In this document: positions 31,313 to 42,429 of the stretch, piece after piece
Position numbering within the stretch: position 1 is the first letter of the stretch
Layout: every line of letters starts with the position of its first letter
Assembly: GCA_008704415.1 (NCBI GenBank)
Contig: VXIS01000325.1
Location: 1 to 54,363, forward strand
DNA from: Sphaerosporella brunnea
Taxonomy: Eukaryota > Ascomycota > Pezizomycetes > Pezizales > Pyronemataceae
DNA: 54,363 bases
Reading direction: 5' to 3'
Notes under the pieces: generated by a model
The model's input: the letters and a program-made list of their open reading frames with translations, nothing else
Told to the model about the DNA's origin: nothing
Database searches by the model: none
Position numbers and translations under genes: made by a program

Positions 31313-34300
31313 GGTGGGGTAGCGAGGGAAGCGGAGGTGTACTCCGCGAAGGCGGTGACGTCGAGATATCACTCGTTGTTTCCGCGTACTCGATTACTTC
31401 CAAGGCGGAGCCAGGATTTCGTTCTATACATCTCGAGAAAGCAAAGCGCGCTATCGCTAGCATCAGATTTGGATGCATCCGGGTCGACCAATTCGCGAGT
31501 CTGTGGGTACTCAATTTTATCAACGGCATGATGCCCCGCCATATTCTGTCCGCCGCGTTCTGGACGCCATCTCAGGCATCAACTGTGCCTACCCTTCATA
31601 CCAAAGAGAACTCGAAAACCGCAGACACATCAAAGACGAAACCAATGACCCGGAACGCAAAAGCCACCATTACTGCCAGGCCAACCGCCATGCTCCCTCG
31701 ACTATCCAGCCGGCCGCCGGAGATTTGCCCTTTCTCGATATGCCACAGAAACGTTGGGACAGCAGGTATCGCCTCTTCTCTGGATAACACCGCCATCGAA
31801 CGCCAGTGGAGGTGCATCCAACCCTCCCACTCAATTGTCCGCCAAAGAGCGCAAGCAGAAGGACCAGCGCACACAATCAATCAGCACTTGTTGAAGTCGG
31901 TGTTCTCAAGCTTATTCTGTGATACGCTGGTGTGGTCATCTGCACGATGAGAAGCGACGATCCTGAGCTGCAAGACGTTTCCTCGCGTTCTTCAGCACTG
32001 GACAGAAGCCGGCAGGTTGACGTGGCAGGTACTAAGAGCGCTCGTTAGTGCTCGCGCGGATCTAGCGTTGCTACACTCCTGAGAAGGTATCAGGTTGAAG
32101 TGTGCTATTTGAGCCAAGCAGAGAGATGCTTCACCCGGAGCCATGGTCGGTGCGGAAGCAGCCCTCTTTGCCCTAACATCGGGGAATTCCTTGCCCTCGT
32201 CCTGGTTCCGCCAGTTTGCTGCCAAGGTACCGGTTTTCACAGCATCTCCCGCCGATGTTTCCGGTTGAGCGCCAATGCCACGCATTGCTTTCACGAGTCG
32301 AGGTTGCTATAAAAAGACGAGTTTATGACCAGAAGTGATGGTGCTGTGCAGGGCTTCTGACACCAAATCAATAACGGCTCACAGGAATGAGCTCATGGGT
32401 CGATAAACCTGTTGAAGTGACCCCTGTTGGTCTTGCTGCAGCAACGCATGCACACTCTATCTCCCAAAATAACCCAAAACAAAGCACAACCGAAGACGCT
32501 TTCCCACCCCCAGAAGCCAGAAACCTCATCCAGAGAAGCATCTGTTGACATCGACGTCGACGAAGAGGTTCAGAGGAGATGAAGCTATTTATTTTTTTAT
32601 ACCCGCCAGAGGGCGAGCGTCGGATCTTTATATACAGCGCCGCGTGGGCAAGACAACAGGAAAACGGCAACTATCAAACGATGGAAAACGGAAACGGGAA
32701 ACAACGGAGTCAAGACTAAGACATCCAGACCCACAGGCTCCACCCGAAATCTTTTTCCAACAGCAACCAGCAGCAACCAGGTGACGTCGATATCCACTAC
32801 ATTCCCATGTTTTGCAGTGCCTCATTGCATCTGACTAAATCCTCATACAGCCATGTATGCTAGGAACACAACGACGAGATCTTATACGAAAAAGGGTGGT
32901 TTTTCTCTTATTGTCCCCTGCGGCGGGGGAATGAGGTATGCCTTGCATTGTTTCGCCACTCCTCAGGCGCAGCCTCGAAAAGAAGTCGTGGGATAAAACC
33001 TGGCGCTGACCGCACCCGCAGTGTCCAAGGAACGATCTATTTTGCCATCGAGTTGAGGTTGAAAGGGATGATGTATTGCTGTGGGGCTTGTGGCAGGTTT
33101 CTGACTGCCATTCGCAACGTGTGCATAACAGAAGCCATTGTCGAGCTGCTCCTCACCATTGGTGAGCAGCAAGGAGGCACGCCAAATATATACCACCAAG
33201 CTCTTCAACCACCGCTCCAAGTCAGGTCCCTATAACTCCCCGAACGTCCGAATGCACATCAACTGGTACGACGCAGGGCATTCCGCCAAGAAAGACATCC
33301 ACGATATACGCAGGGAGAACATGTCGGTGTGCCTTTCACCTCAGCATCGAAAAAAAAAAAAAAAAATCTTTCCGGAAGGGACCCTGATCCGTGGAGACGG
33401 CCTAGCTTCCTCTGGGTGATACTTCATCTCGCCACCGTCTTTATGGACGTCGGCAGCCGCAGATACAGCACGCCGCATCGATTTCGCAATCTCTCGCTCC
33501 CTCCGGTTGTCATCCAGCAACATGCTAACAGCTATCTAGTGCACCTGACCTTTTGCAAGAATCCTCTCATGCAGCTCTTTCGCCGTCCTCGCGGTCACCG
33601 GTTTTGGATCTTTCTGTCTTCGCGGTCTGCACATGAGTCAAGCAAGTTCAAGCAACCTGCGCACTGCCGTTCCAATCGGAGTCTTCAGGGTTAATGCCCG
33701 CGGTCTGGCTGCGAGATGAGGTGACAGCAGGTGGCTGGCGCGGGCGCCAGCTCGATTGCAAAGATCTGGAAAGTGAATACCCATTCGCCGCATGGATATG
33801 CGATCATAGTCAAGAAGCGTGGTGCACTCGGGCTGTTTCAGCGCCCTTCTGGATGCGTTGGAATATCTCCTCAAATGAACGGCATCATTGCTATCGGCTG
33901 GAAAAATCAGGCAGCTGGAACTTTAGGAGAAAGCCCAGGTTTGGCGAAGAGAACTATGCATTGTCTAAGCTGACCGCTGTTCAAGGTGTTATAGGCACGT
34001 TATTCGAGTTACACGCGTTCGAGCCCACCCGTGGGTTCGCATATCAACTTGCCGCTGACTAAACCCTCTCCGGAGACCTGAGTCGACATAGCCTCGCATA
34101 CCCCAGGGACAAGAATGACAGCATAACTCCTCTGCGATAACATCCTCCGCCGTGTCGTCTGCCTCGAAAACGCGGTTATGGCGCTGGAACATCAAGAATG
34201 CACTCCTTGGAAAAAGTCGAGGTGATGACATACGGACGGCAGGGTCGTTTATCGGAATCTTTGAGATGAACCCAGGGACTACCCATACGGCATGGGGCGT

Positions 34301-34940
34301 TCTACACACATCCAAGGTGGAATGGACAATTCCAGTGCTTGCCTTCGGCCTTCGATGGCGCAGTTTACCCATCTCCGCTATTCTTTGCTTGCATCCAACT
34401 GGCACAGGGCTGCTGCTTGTTGCAATCCAATCGAACGAACTATATGCTTGTATCACAAAACCAGCGCCGACCATGCTCGCACGGAAACAATTGAGGGAGA
34501 TAAGTTTGTCGACGGCCATACCTTTCGTGTTCATTGATGCTCCACAAGCTACCGCGCGTTGTCAAGTTCCCTGGACACACTGTCCGCCATTCGTGGTGAG
34601 TTTACTCATCGTTCACAGGACTCAAGGCAACCTACCACAACGTTTCGGAACACGACTATTCAGATTTTCCTTCTTGGGAAAAATTATATTGACCCTGTTC
34701 ACGGAATTTAATCAATGCAGTCCCTGCTTTTTTGGAACAACGTATTCTGTATATTTAAATGAGCGAACGCCAATAGTGGAGGGGGATTCATGGCCGCCGT
34801 TGCTGCACTGCCATCGGTAGGCGAATATAAAGCCACAAACGCAGACCCGGAGCCATCGATAGCAGATGGCTTGAAAAAAGAGACTAGGAATCGCCAGCGA
34901 TAATCAGTTAGGCTCGCTAGCTGGGATAGCGACCCTGAGT
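31313..34940. other. About 3.6 kb without a supported gene
   Basis: Several frames of 90-220 codons exist (31596-31880 minus, 33694-34062 plus, 34152-34820 plus, 33989-34534 minus). None shows a domain, and the longest ones overlap each other on opposite strands. The minus frame at 31596-31880 has a hydrophobic end (MAVGLAVMVAFAFRVIGFVF) that could be a membrane segment. Another A run lies at about 33350-33366. Host genes with several introns could be hidden here. Confidence 0.35.
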
Positions 34941-34949
34941 TGTATCCCG

Positions 34950-35750
34950 ATGCGGCGGGAAGTGGTCAAAGATCTCATGGAAGATGAGACCTTAAGTTAT
35001 GGGGTACAACTAAAATCTAAGATGTCCTTACCGAATGTCAAACTTCCCTGTATATATTTAGATCTTGCCACCACTGAAGAATATCTTTGCCTTAATTCCC
35101 CAGCGTTTGTGATGCTGTGCGTGGTAGAGATGGTCACGCAAGCGGGCAGGTTGATTGTGTTGCGCCCCAGGGTACATCTCCTTCCCAACAGAAACAATTT
35201 CAGCCCAGATGCTCGTGGTGTAGTTGGGGGGACGCTCCCATACGAAACCAATTCTGAGCCAGGAAGGTTGACGGTTCAACTCCCGGTGAAATCGGTAGGT
35301 TCATCGGCTAGTCACCTGACTTCCTGGGGGTTACAAGCCTAGCAAGCTTGGGGATTGATGGTACAGCGTAGAGACTCCGTTACTTACCCGGATGGTCCTC
35401 GGAACGCTGGTTGATCTTTTGCTCTTTCAACAGATGTAAGTTTTGTTGGGTTTGTCATCGTTTGATGAGTTGCACGACAACAAGAAATCTTCACCCCATG
35501 ACACATCATGATACGTGCAGACGATGACATCATCGGAAAAAAAACCTAACTGCAATACACTAACCGATAGCAATTCCGAGGTGCACTACCCCAGTGCTCT
35601 TGGCTCCAATGTGTCCTCTCGATTGTAGTACTCCTCGGCAGGTCCTAGCTGCGTTACCACGAGCGCTGTAACTGCATGGTAGGTGGTGCTTGCGATGCGT
35701 CCTTACGACTGTGATGCTGCGTTAAACAGCCTGGCTGATTGGTAGTGAGA
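34950..35750. other. Unrecognised frame and spacer
   Basis: A plus frame of 130 codons (34950-35342) has no domain. The rest holds nothing I recognise. Confidence 0.3.
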
Positions 35751-35967
35751 TCACCATTGACCCCGCACGATGTCTTCGTGTTGAAGTACCCGTGGCGGGA
35801 GATGACGGTCAATAACGGAGCTGTTTCGGGAGGAGAAAGCCACCCCGCATGTCCTGCAGGTTCCTGTGGCAGAGGAGGATGCTTCATCGTCATTGTCCGA
35901 GTCTGGTGAGGAGCCACAAGGGGCGGAGTGACCCGGCACTGGTGGTCATGGCTTTTATTTTCTGTTT

Positions 35968-36331
35968 TTATGGTGCAAGGGCCGTAGAACCATGTCCTTC
36001 GTTAGTGGGTGGTTACCCGGTTCTGACAAGCGAATGATGAACGGTGACACGCCGGCATCTGATATTAATGGTGACAAAATTTTAGAAAAAAAAATAACTT
36101 AAAGGATTAAAACAAAGTCCATCAAGTTTTCGCACCCCCACACGTCGTTGACTGCGGCAGTACCATATAGGACGCGTAGGCAAGACTGAACACGTCAGGG
36201 AGACTCATAGCCCGGCCGCTCCACGCCCGATGATTTTGGGTGCGCCGACGTGTCACTCGTAATCACTCGCTTGTCAGACCCGGGTAACCCTCCACTAACG
36301 AAGGTCATGGTTCTAGGGCCCTTGAACCATA
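35968..36331. repeat. Imperfect inverted repeat, arms about 85 bp
   Basis: The left arm (about 35968-36052) contains GTAGAACCATGTCCTTCGTT, then GGTTACCCGG and CTGACAAGCGA. The right arm (about 36245-36331) holds their complements in inverse order (TCGCTTGTCAG, CCGGGTAACC, AACGAAGGTCATGGTTCTA). Arm identity is roughly 80 %. Left of it a frame ending EEDASSSLSESGEEPQGAE resembles acidic C-terminal tails of transposases, but it is too short to assign. Confidence 0.7.
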
Positions 36332-36339
36332 CGGGCATG

Positions 36340-36750
36340 TTTCTTTCCTTTTTTGTCTCTACTAAACTTTTCCATTCTTGTGGTTGGGGGGGCAGTTGAC
36401 CCATGAGATAGCATCAATAAGTGGGTGGAGAGGATAAGGGTGGGGACGAGTACGGGGTCTGTCTGACTCTGTCATGACAGTTGGCGGTCGTATACGTACA
36501 TCATCATTAGAAACAAAAAAAAAAAAACGTGTCGGCCAGACCACCTTTGATTTCGTTTCAAAGTCACTCTGACAACGTTGCACATGGCATTCAACCTCCC
36601 GGGCTCACCCGCCGATAGCTAGCCAAAATGTAGCGCGGTTCAACTTCCTTTACTCAACATCAGTCTTCACAACCCACCAAACAAATCCAAAGCCAACCCC
36701 CACAGAGATTGATACCACCTAGCTACATCACTCCCCTTACAACACAACAT
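36340..36750. other. Probable promoter and leader region of the 124-residue gene
   Basis: No gene is seen. A homopolymer A run occurs near 36516-36528. From about 36660 to 36752 the sequence is CA-rich (CACAACCCACCAAACAAATC), typical of fungal 5' leaders. Confidence 0.4.
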
Positions 36751-36752
36751 AA

Positions 36753-37180
36753 ATGAAGCTCAAGCTATGCGAATGCTGCGACCCCAGGTTTCGGATCACC
36801 CACATCCTCACTGCTGGTAAGTAGCGGTCCGCACCACTATTCCGCCTTCGAAATACTAACAACGCCTAGGGTTTACAGCGTATGCCCCCGAGTTCCAAAC
36901 GATCCTCGACGACCTCACACGCATAGAGGACATGGCCCATGAACGCCTTGAAAACTTAACGGTTCTCCGCCGATGGATGGACACCCATCAGTCCGGGCAC
37001 CCCCAGTGGGCTCAACAACAGGCAGTCTATTCGGCGGCTGTCAGGAGGAAACGAGAACTCGTTCGAGAGTGGAAGGAAATGCAGGCACGCGCTGAGGCCT
37101 TTTTGCATAGGCTCGGCTACCAGGCCCCCCAGCATGTTGATACGGACTGGGAGGATGATGATGAGAAATGGGCTGCCTAA
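36753..37180 (+). CDS. Hypothetical small protein, 124 residues, one intron
   Basis: Exon 1 is 36753-36816 and exon 2 is 36870-37180. The 53-nt intron has GTAAGT, a perfect TACTAAC branch site and a CCTAG acceptor; splicing keeps frame and gives 125 codons including the stop. The protein starts MKLKLCECCDPRFRITHILT, with three Cys in five residues (CECC), and continues as a mostly helical, charged chain (LDDLTRIEDMAHERLENL, RRKRELVREWKEMQARAEAF). It ends in an acidic tail (DWEDDDEKWAA). No signal peptide or membrane segment is seen. The CECC motif might bind a metal, but nothing else supports that. No family is recognised. Confidence 0.65.
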
Positions 37181-38285
37181 AACTCCTCTGACTGGGTCTA
37201 GCGCGCGTTGCCATGTTATACCCAGATCGATAGGTACCACGCGCACGACAACAACCCCCATGATAAGTCTCCTATGTATGTACAACAAGACGTCGACCTC
37301 TTCCGGTGACACAGGCTAACGTATCGTAGTCCAACTGCTCGGTACTCTCCACATCCTACTTCCTCTACGCAGAAGCTGCAGTCGACTGGTCAACATCCAT
37401 CCGCCCGACCCCACACATCTGAACGGACAGCCGATCCAATGTGCGCGATCATTGGCTATTCATACAGCTACTGATACTGTTGGCATACTCTGAGACACAA
37501 ACTCAGGAGTACGCGTTTGGAAGCAGTCTTTAGTCCTCGCGTTCTTGTCGGCTGCTATTTTCTACGAGTACCCATCTTTCGACCCAGCGCAGCAAGCGAC
37601 TCGGTCCCGCGTAGTTATAACCTAAGAAATACGAGCAGGAGCATCCGTGTAGCTCGATCTCTTGTTCGTTCCCCTCTTCTCCTGTGTGGTGTGGTTCTTT
37701 GGTTCTTTGGCCGGTATATCGACAACAGCCGCGCTCTCTGTGTTTCTGCCGGATCTGGTACCTTTTGTCAAGGTGTACGCTGGGGAGCCCATCTGGTTGC
37801 GATTTGCGAAATTTTGACTGGAAGATGTATTTGGTCTACCCTCGTGGCTGGACTCCGGATCCGCAACCTTGGACCAGAGCTCACAAAATCGATATATGTC
37901 TCCCAAAACTCCCTCCCGCTTTGCCTCTTCTATCAGGAGGCACCAAAGTTCTACAGTACGGTGGCTAACTTTGAGGATGTGACAAAATTTCGCGGCGGGC
38001 GATTTTTGGAAGGTACAGAGCCGTGGTAACAGCGGAATTCAAAGGAACACCGCGAGAGCGACAGATATTCCGGATAAGACAAATCTTCAAGTGACAGAGG
38101 TTGCGCAGTGAAGTTCTTGCGAGGTGGAGCACTGATGAAGCCCAGTGTCACGGCCGTATTGGACTTGCCACAAAATACACCGTGACGATTTTAGACTATA
38201 GGTGGGTTTTTTTCAACTTCGGTGACATCTTAACACGTTGTAGGCCTAGGTACAGCAAAGCACGGTGACAGATAGGTGAGGTTTC
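37181..38285. other. Unassigned sequence left of the copia element
   Basis: A 170-codon plus frame (37517-38029) is open but has no domain and overlaps good minus frames. A short stretch near 37957-37980 (AGTACGGTGGCTAACTTTGA) resembles the reverse complement of 40985-41010 on the other side of the copia element. Confidence 0.3.
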
Positions 38286-38515
38286 TGTTGGAAACTGGCT
38301 TTCTAGGCATGGTTAAGGCATGGATAAGGATGAGTAAGAGCCATTGCTTGGAGTAGTGATATGCTATGATGGAGGACCGAATGACATCATGGTGACGCTT
38401 GGAAGGGTATATATACGCGCCCAGATAGCCTCGTAGAGCGTAATAAGACAATCACCTTTCCCATCATCTACGACCCCGCCTACGCTTGACCTCCAGTCCT
38501 AGACTATTTTCAACA
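38286..38515 (+). repeat. Left LTR of the copia element
   Basis: It has TG...CA ends and a TATATATA box at 38408-38415, the likely retroelement promoter. It is 230 bp and 98 % identical to the right LTR. Confidence 0.95.
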
Positions 38516-38752
38516 GGTTATGAGCCAGGAGCGTTTCTACGAGCCAGACCCAATCCGACGAAAGATATCTTCAAGCACGCGAAAGGACATGCGACGCGTG
38601 GGATATAGTCAACGGCGATGAAGATGAACCTCCTATACCAGAAACCCTCTCGCAGCCGTCCAGACCAGTATAGACGCATTGCTTGAAGACGAACGACTGC
38701 GATCTGTGCAAAACCAATCCGATGCAGCTGCCGAAGCTCTCGCTAGCAGTGC

Positions 38753-40560
38753 TTGAAACTTGAAAAAGTGCGTCGACGCGTAAACACGCTTGAATCCGAC
38801 AATTCTATCTCCTACTACTGCGGTCTCCCCGGTCATCAAGTCCCGAAATATCCTGTTAAGCAGAGACGGATTACTGCTCGACAAAGGCTTGAGAAGTCCG
38901 ACAACGCTGTCGCCTGTCAATTACGTCGTCCGGCTCGGAAATAATAACCAAATCAACGTCCACCAAGCCGGCTTTGTCTCCGTCAACGACGTCCTTCTCA
39001 ACTGCCTATTCATACCTGAATTCAAACTATCCCTGATATCCGTCTCGCAGCTAGACTCCGCTGGAAACAGGTCCACATTCTTTCACGGAACCTGCATAGT
39101 TACGAAGGCAAATTGTCATACAATCCTAGAAGCGACGAGAGATGATGGTCTCTATAAGGTCCAACGTCAGGCCGAAACGCATATTACGACTCGATCAGGG
39201 TTACAGACATCGCTACCTGACGAGACCCATTTGTCACTACCTGACAAGAGAAAGCATGGAGCCGTACGAAAAGAGCGTATTTACGCTCCAGTACGACCTT
39301 TAGTACAAAAAGAGCGTAATACGCTCCAGTACAATGAAAACTAGGCTAGGCGTCGAAACAGACACCGAATGCCGCAAAAACCCCTTAAAAAGGCACAAAC
39401 ATGGCTAATCCTTCTTCGACGATTAATCTCGGCCGAACCAGACCCATCGTCAAAGCCTATAAAACTCGACTCCTTTGAGCTATGGCATCGACGGCTTGCT
39501 TACCTGAATGCAGACCCAGAGATTCGAGAGATCGAAGCAGACTATGGGACTTCAATCGTGGTCTAAACGGCGGAACTGTTGAATGCTCAAACGTCGTCTT
39601 CAACGAGAACCTGAATCGATTCGAAACCGAGCACCAGACAGAGGACGACGACGTTGACTTCCCCGCTGGTGGCGACATCGGCATATCATACGACGATCCC
39701 GTCGACGGGTTCGGTAGTCATGACATCGATGAATCGGCCTATGAGAGCAACAATCGGACTTCACGACGAGCGGCGAATGCAATCACAGTCGAGAAGGCAA
39801 ATCGATGGGGGAGCGACTATACTGATCCGATTTGCCTCTCTATGAGCCAGACCCTATCTCGCTCGAAGAAGCTATGGCCAGCTCTCACAAAGCCTCTTAG
39901 ATTGACGCTGTGAAAGAGGAATGGAAGTCGCTACTATAAAACCTCACTTTTGACTTCGACGGACCCGAAAACGCAACCTCGAAAGCACAAAAGAGACCTC
40001 CTCACCAATGGACGTAAGCGTCGATCTCGATCATCCTCTATGCAACGACAAGCTGGTGTCAGATCGGACTCGCTATCAGTCGATGATTGGATCCCTCATA
40101 CTACACTTCTCGAGCATCATCCAGCAGCCGGATGAGAGCGTAATAGGCTTCACGGACTCCGACTGGGAAGGAAGCACCGGAAGCAGGAAATCGATAGGAG
40201 GATACGTATTTCAGACGAATAAGGGATTGATATCCTGGCAAGCGAAGTCGCAGGGCGTAGTTGCTCTATCGACCTTGGAAGCCGAATACATAGCCTGCTC
40301 AGAAGCTACTCGCCAAGCTCTATGGCTACGACAACTACAAGACGAAATCGAGCGATCAAGGAATCCTACAGAGTCGATCCCGATGCCGACGCCGATGCCG
40401 ATAAGCTGCGACAACCAAGGAGCGCTGAAGCTTATCACCAACGGAGTCCTCAAAGCAAAGACGAAGTATATAGACATCAAGTTTCATCATGCTAGAGGCA
40501 GAGCGCTGGAAGGCTTGGATAGGCGGCTACGGACTATCTTTTTTTCCCCCTGAAGCTATC
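38753..40560 (+). pseudogene. Copia gag-pol remnant
   Basis: Order of recognisable parts: a zinc-knuckle relic YYCGLPGHQVPKYP near 38812-38860, where the first and last Cys of CX2CX4HX4C are replaced; a protease-end region with LFIPEFKLSLISVSQLDSAG near 39000-39070; GAG pre-integrase (FELWHRRLAYLNAD near 39470); an integrase-RT linker (VVFNENLNRF, then SLEEAMASSHKA); and RNase H (GFTDSDWEGS, SWQAKSQGVVALSTLEAEYI, CDNQGAL, TKYIDIKFHH) at about 40140-40490. A TAG stop replaces the usual Trp codon after SSHKAS near 39900, and the RT core is deleted. The pieces lie in different frames. It can produce no working polyprotein. Confidence 0.9.
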
Positions 40561-40709
40561 AGGAGACGGGGTTTTTTAGATGGAAGTGCCGTAGCGCCCG
40601 GGGGTTATATGGAGATCGCTCGGCATCAGACGCTTACCGAAAAGCTCGGCCTTTACGAGACCGAAGGTTAGGCGAAACGTTTTCGACACTGCCTAGAAAG
40701 AGGGGGGAG

Positions 40710-40939
40710 TGTTGGAAACTGGCTTTCTAGGCATGGTTAAGGCATGGATAAGGATGAGTAAGAGCCATTGCTTGGAGTAGTGATATGCTATGATGGAGGA
40801 CCGAATGACATCATGGTGACGCTTGGAAGGGTATATATACGCGCCTAGATAGCCTCTTAGAGCGTAATAAGACAATCACCTTTCCCATCATCTACGACCC
40901 CGCCTACGCTTGACCTCCACTCCCAGACTATTTTCAACA
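40710..40939 (+). repeat. Right LTR of the copia element
   Basis: It is 230 bp with the same TG...CA ends as the left LTR, and four single-base differences from it (near 40846, 40859, 40919 and 40923). Confidence 0.95.
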
Positions 40940-40944
40940 GTTTC

Positions 40945-41880
40945 GGCGCACGAACCAACCTGATGAGACTGGTGATGCTCCATCCTCAAATTTTGCAACA
41001 GTACTCAGCACGATGGAAAGCCTTGCACCCGGTATGGGGTAGGCACCATCAGGACTCCAGTGCCAACCGGCTCCCTGCAAGACTTTCAACACCGTATTGA
41101 CCGCTTCGATTCGATGCGCATGACCAAGGAAACAAGCAAGGTGTCCTCTGGTTTGGGACGACTCAGACCGGGCTCCCCGCAACTAAAAATTGACTACTTG
41201 TTAGTTGCAGGCCTATCCTCTGAAATGCGATTCCTCTACTGCATTATCTTGATTTCGAACACTGTAGTAAGGAACCAGGTGGGTGATTCCTTCGCAGTTT
41301 GCTCAGCGCAAAACACCAGCATTCCTGAGAGCCTGCCTAAAAAGCTCGGTGTGTAGGGTGGCTTAAGTACATCCCAACCGAGTGAGTTTCCTCTCGAGAT
41401 CCGGCCATGAACAGACGCGCTGGTGTAATGCTAAACCCGCTATTGAGTGGCTGCGAGGAGTGAACGCAGTGTACAGTACCATTGGATAAACAAACTCTGG
41501 CCGAATCGTGTGATGAACAAAATAACAAATCGCTCAGCCCACGGTTCGGCTTTGCGTTGTTGTGTTTTGCAATTGAATCACATCTGTCTATTTGCATCAC
41601 AATCATGGTCACTCGCGACGCGTCACGCACCCGCGTTGGCTGCAGTGCAAAAACTCGCCGCACTTCTGAATAGCCTGAGAAGCCCGACCAGCAGGCTGGC
41701 TACTGGTAGCACCCGTGGCGGCTGCCGTCACGGAGAGTAACACCAGCAAATCCGACACGCCGATACTTTAGAGACTCAGAGGTCGAGGTTTATGATCGAT
41801 GCGGGGTTTGAATACTTACAAAGAATGTAAAAATTGCAGCTCAATGAACGTCGTGTGCGGGGCTTCGCTCATGCATCGGT
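40945..41880. other. Unassigned sequence right of the copia element
   Basis: A minus frame (41182-40940) runs up to the copia insertion. Read across the reconstructed empty site it stays open for about 17 more codons on the left side (to 38230). It might be a gene interrupted by the insertion, or chance. No domain is recognised. Confidence 0.3.
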
Positions 41881-42425
41881 TTGGAGCTATACCAGGTTCA
41901 TAGCTGCGAAAAACTTGCATTGTTGAGATAAATTGCTTGACTCTTTCTTGATCTGGGTCATACATCTCTGTCATCAAGACTATTGTCAGTCGAGATGAAG
42001 AAGATGTTGGACCGTGTATCATCAGACTTTCAATGAGCGTCTGAAGAATCACGATAATGTAGGTATGCACGATTCATACTAGCCTCCTTTTCATGTAAGC
42101 CCGTTCTCAACCTCTGTATCAGTTTCATAGCCGCTCGAAACTGCAGTGTTGAGAGAATGTGCTTGCGACTTTCTTGATCTGGGTCAAACGTCTTCACCAT
42201 CAAGACTATCATCAGTCAAGAGGGGGGGCAAGATCTTGGACCGTGACTCATCAGACTTTGAATAAGCGTCTGAGGGATTGGGGGGGTGTAAAGAAAGAGG
42301 GGGGGTAGATGGAAAAAAGAGCGAGAGGTGAAAAAGGAAGCGGGAAAGAAGTGGAAGAGGCGGTATTTATAGTCCAGCGAGGCTTGGCGGCGGCTAAAAT
42401 TGGCCGACGTAAACTGAGTGACCCG
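41880..42425 (-). repeat. Structured-RNA repeat family, copy 18 (isolated copy)
   Basis: On minus the 14-mer has one mismatch (42381-42394) and the TATA box is at 42364-42371. Module 1 spans about 42270-42095 and module 2 about 42040-41880. It is the only copy right of the Tc1 element, more than 16 kb from the next one, yet its module 1 is nearly identical to those at 6-23 kb. Its upstream flank carries GTCACTCAGTTTACGTCGGC, as in copy 6. Confidence 0.8.
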
Positions 42426-42429
42426 CGGT

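Larger units (their letters stand above)
38286..40939 (+). mobile_element. Copia-type LTR retrotransposon, 2,654 bp, internally deleted
   Basis: Two 230-bp LTRs (38286-38515 and 40710-40939) start TGTTGG and end CAACA. GTTTC is directly repeated on both sides (38281-38285 and 40940-40944). The LTRs differ at 4 positions, about 1.7 %. A polypurine tract AGAAAGAGGGGGGAG (40695-40709) precedes the right LTR, and a possible primer binding site follows the left one. The order of fragments is gag knuckle, protease end, GAG pre-integrase, start of RT, RNase H. Most of integrase and RT is missing, so the copy is non-autonomous. Confidence 0.95.

Noticed and set aside
34152..34820. A 222-codon plus frame overlapping a 181-codon minus frame.
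   Set aside because: Neither has a recognisable domain, start context or intron, and each may be the shadow of the other; I could not decide.
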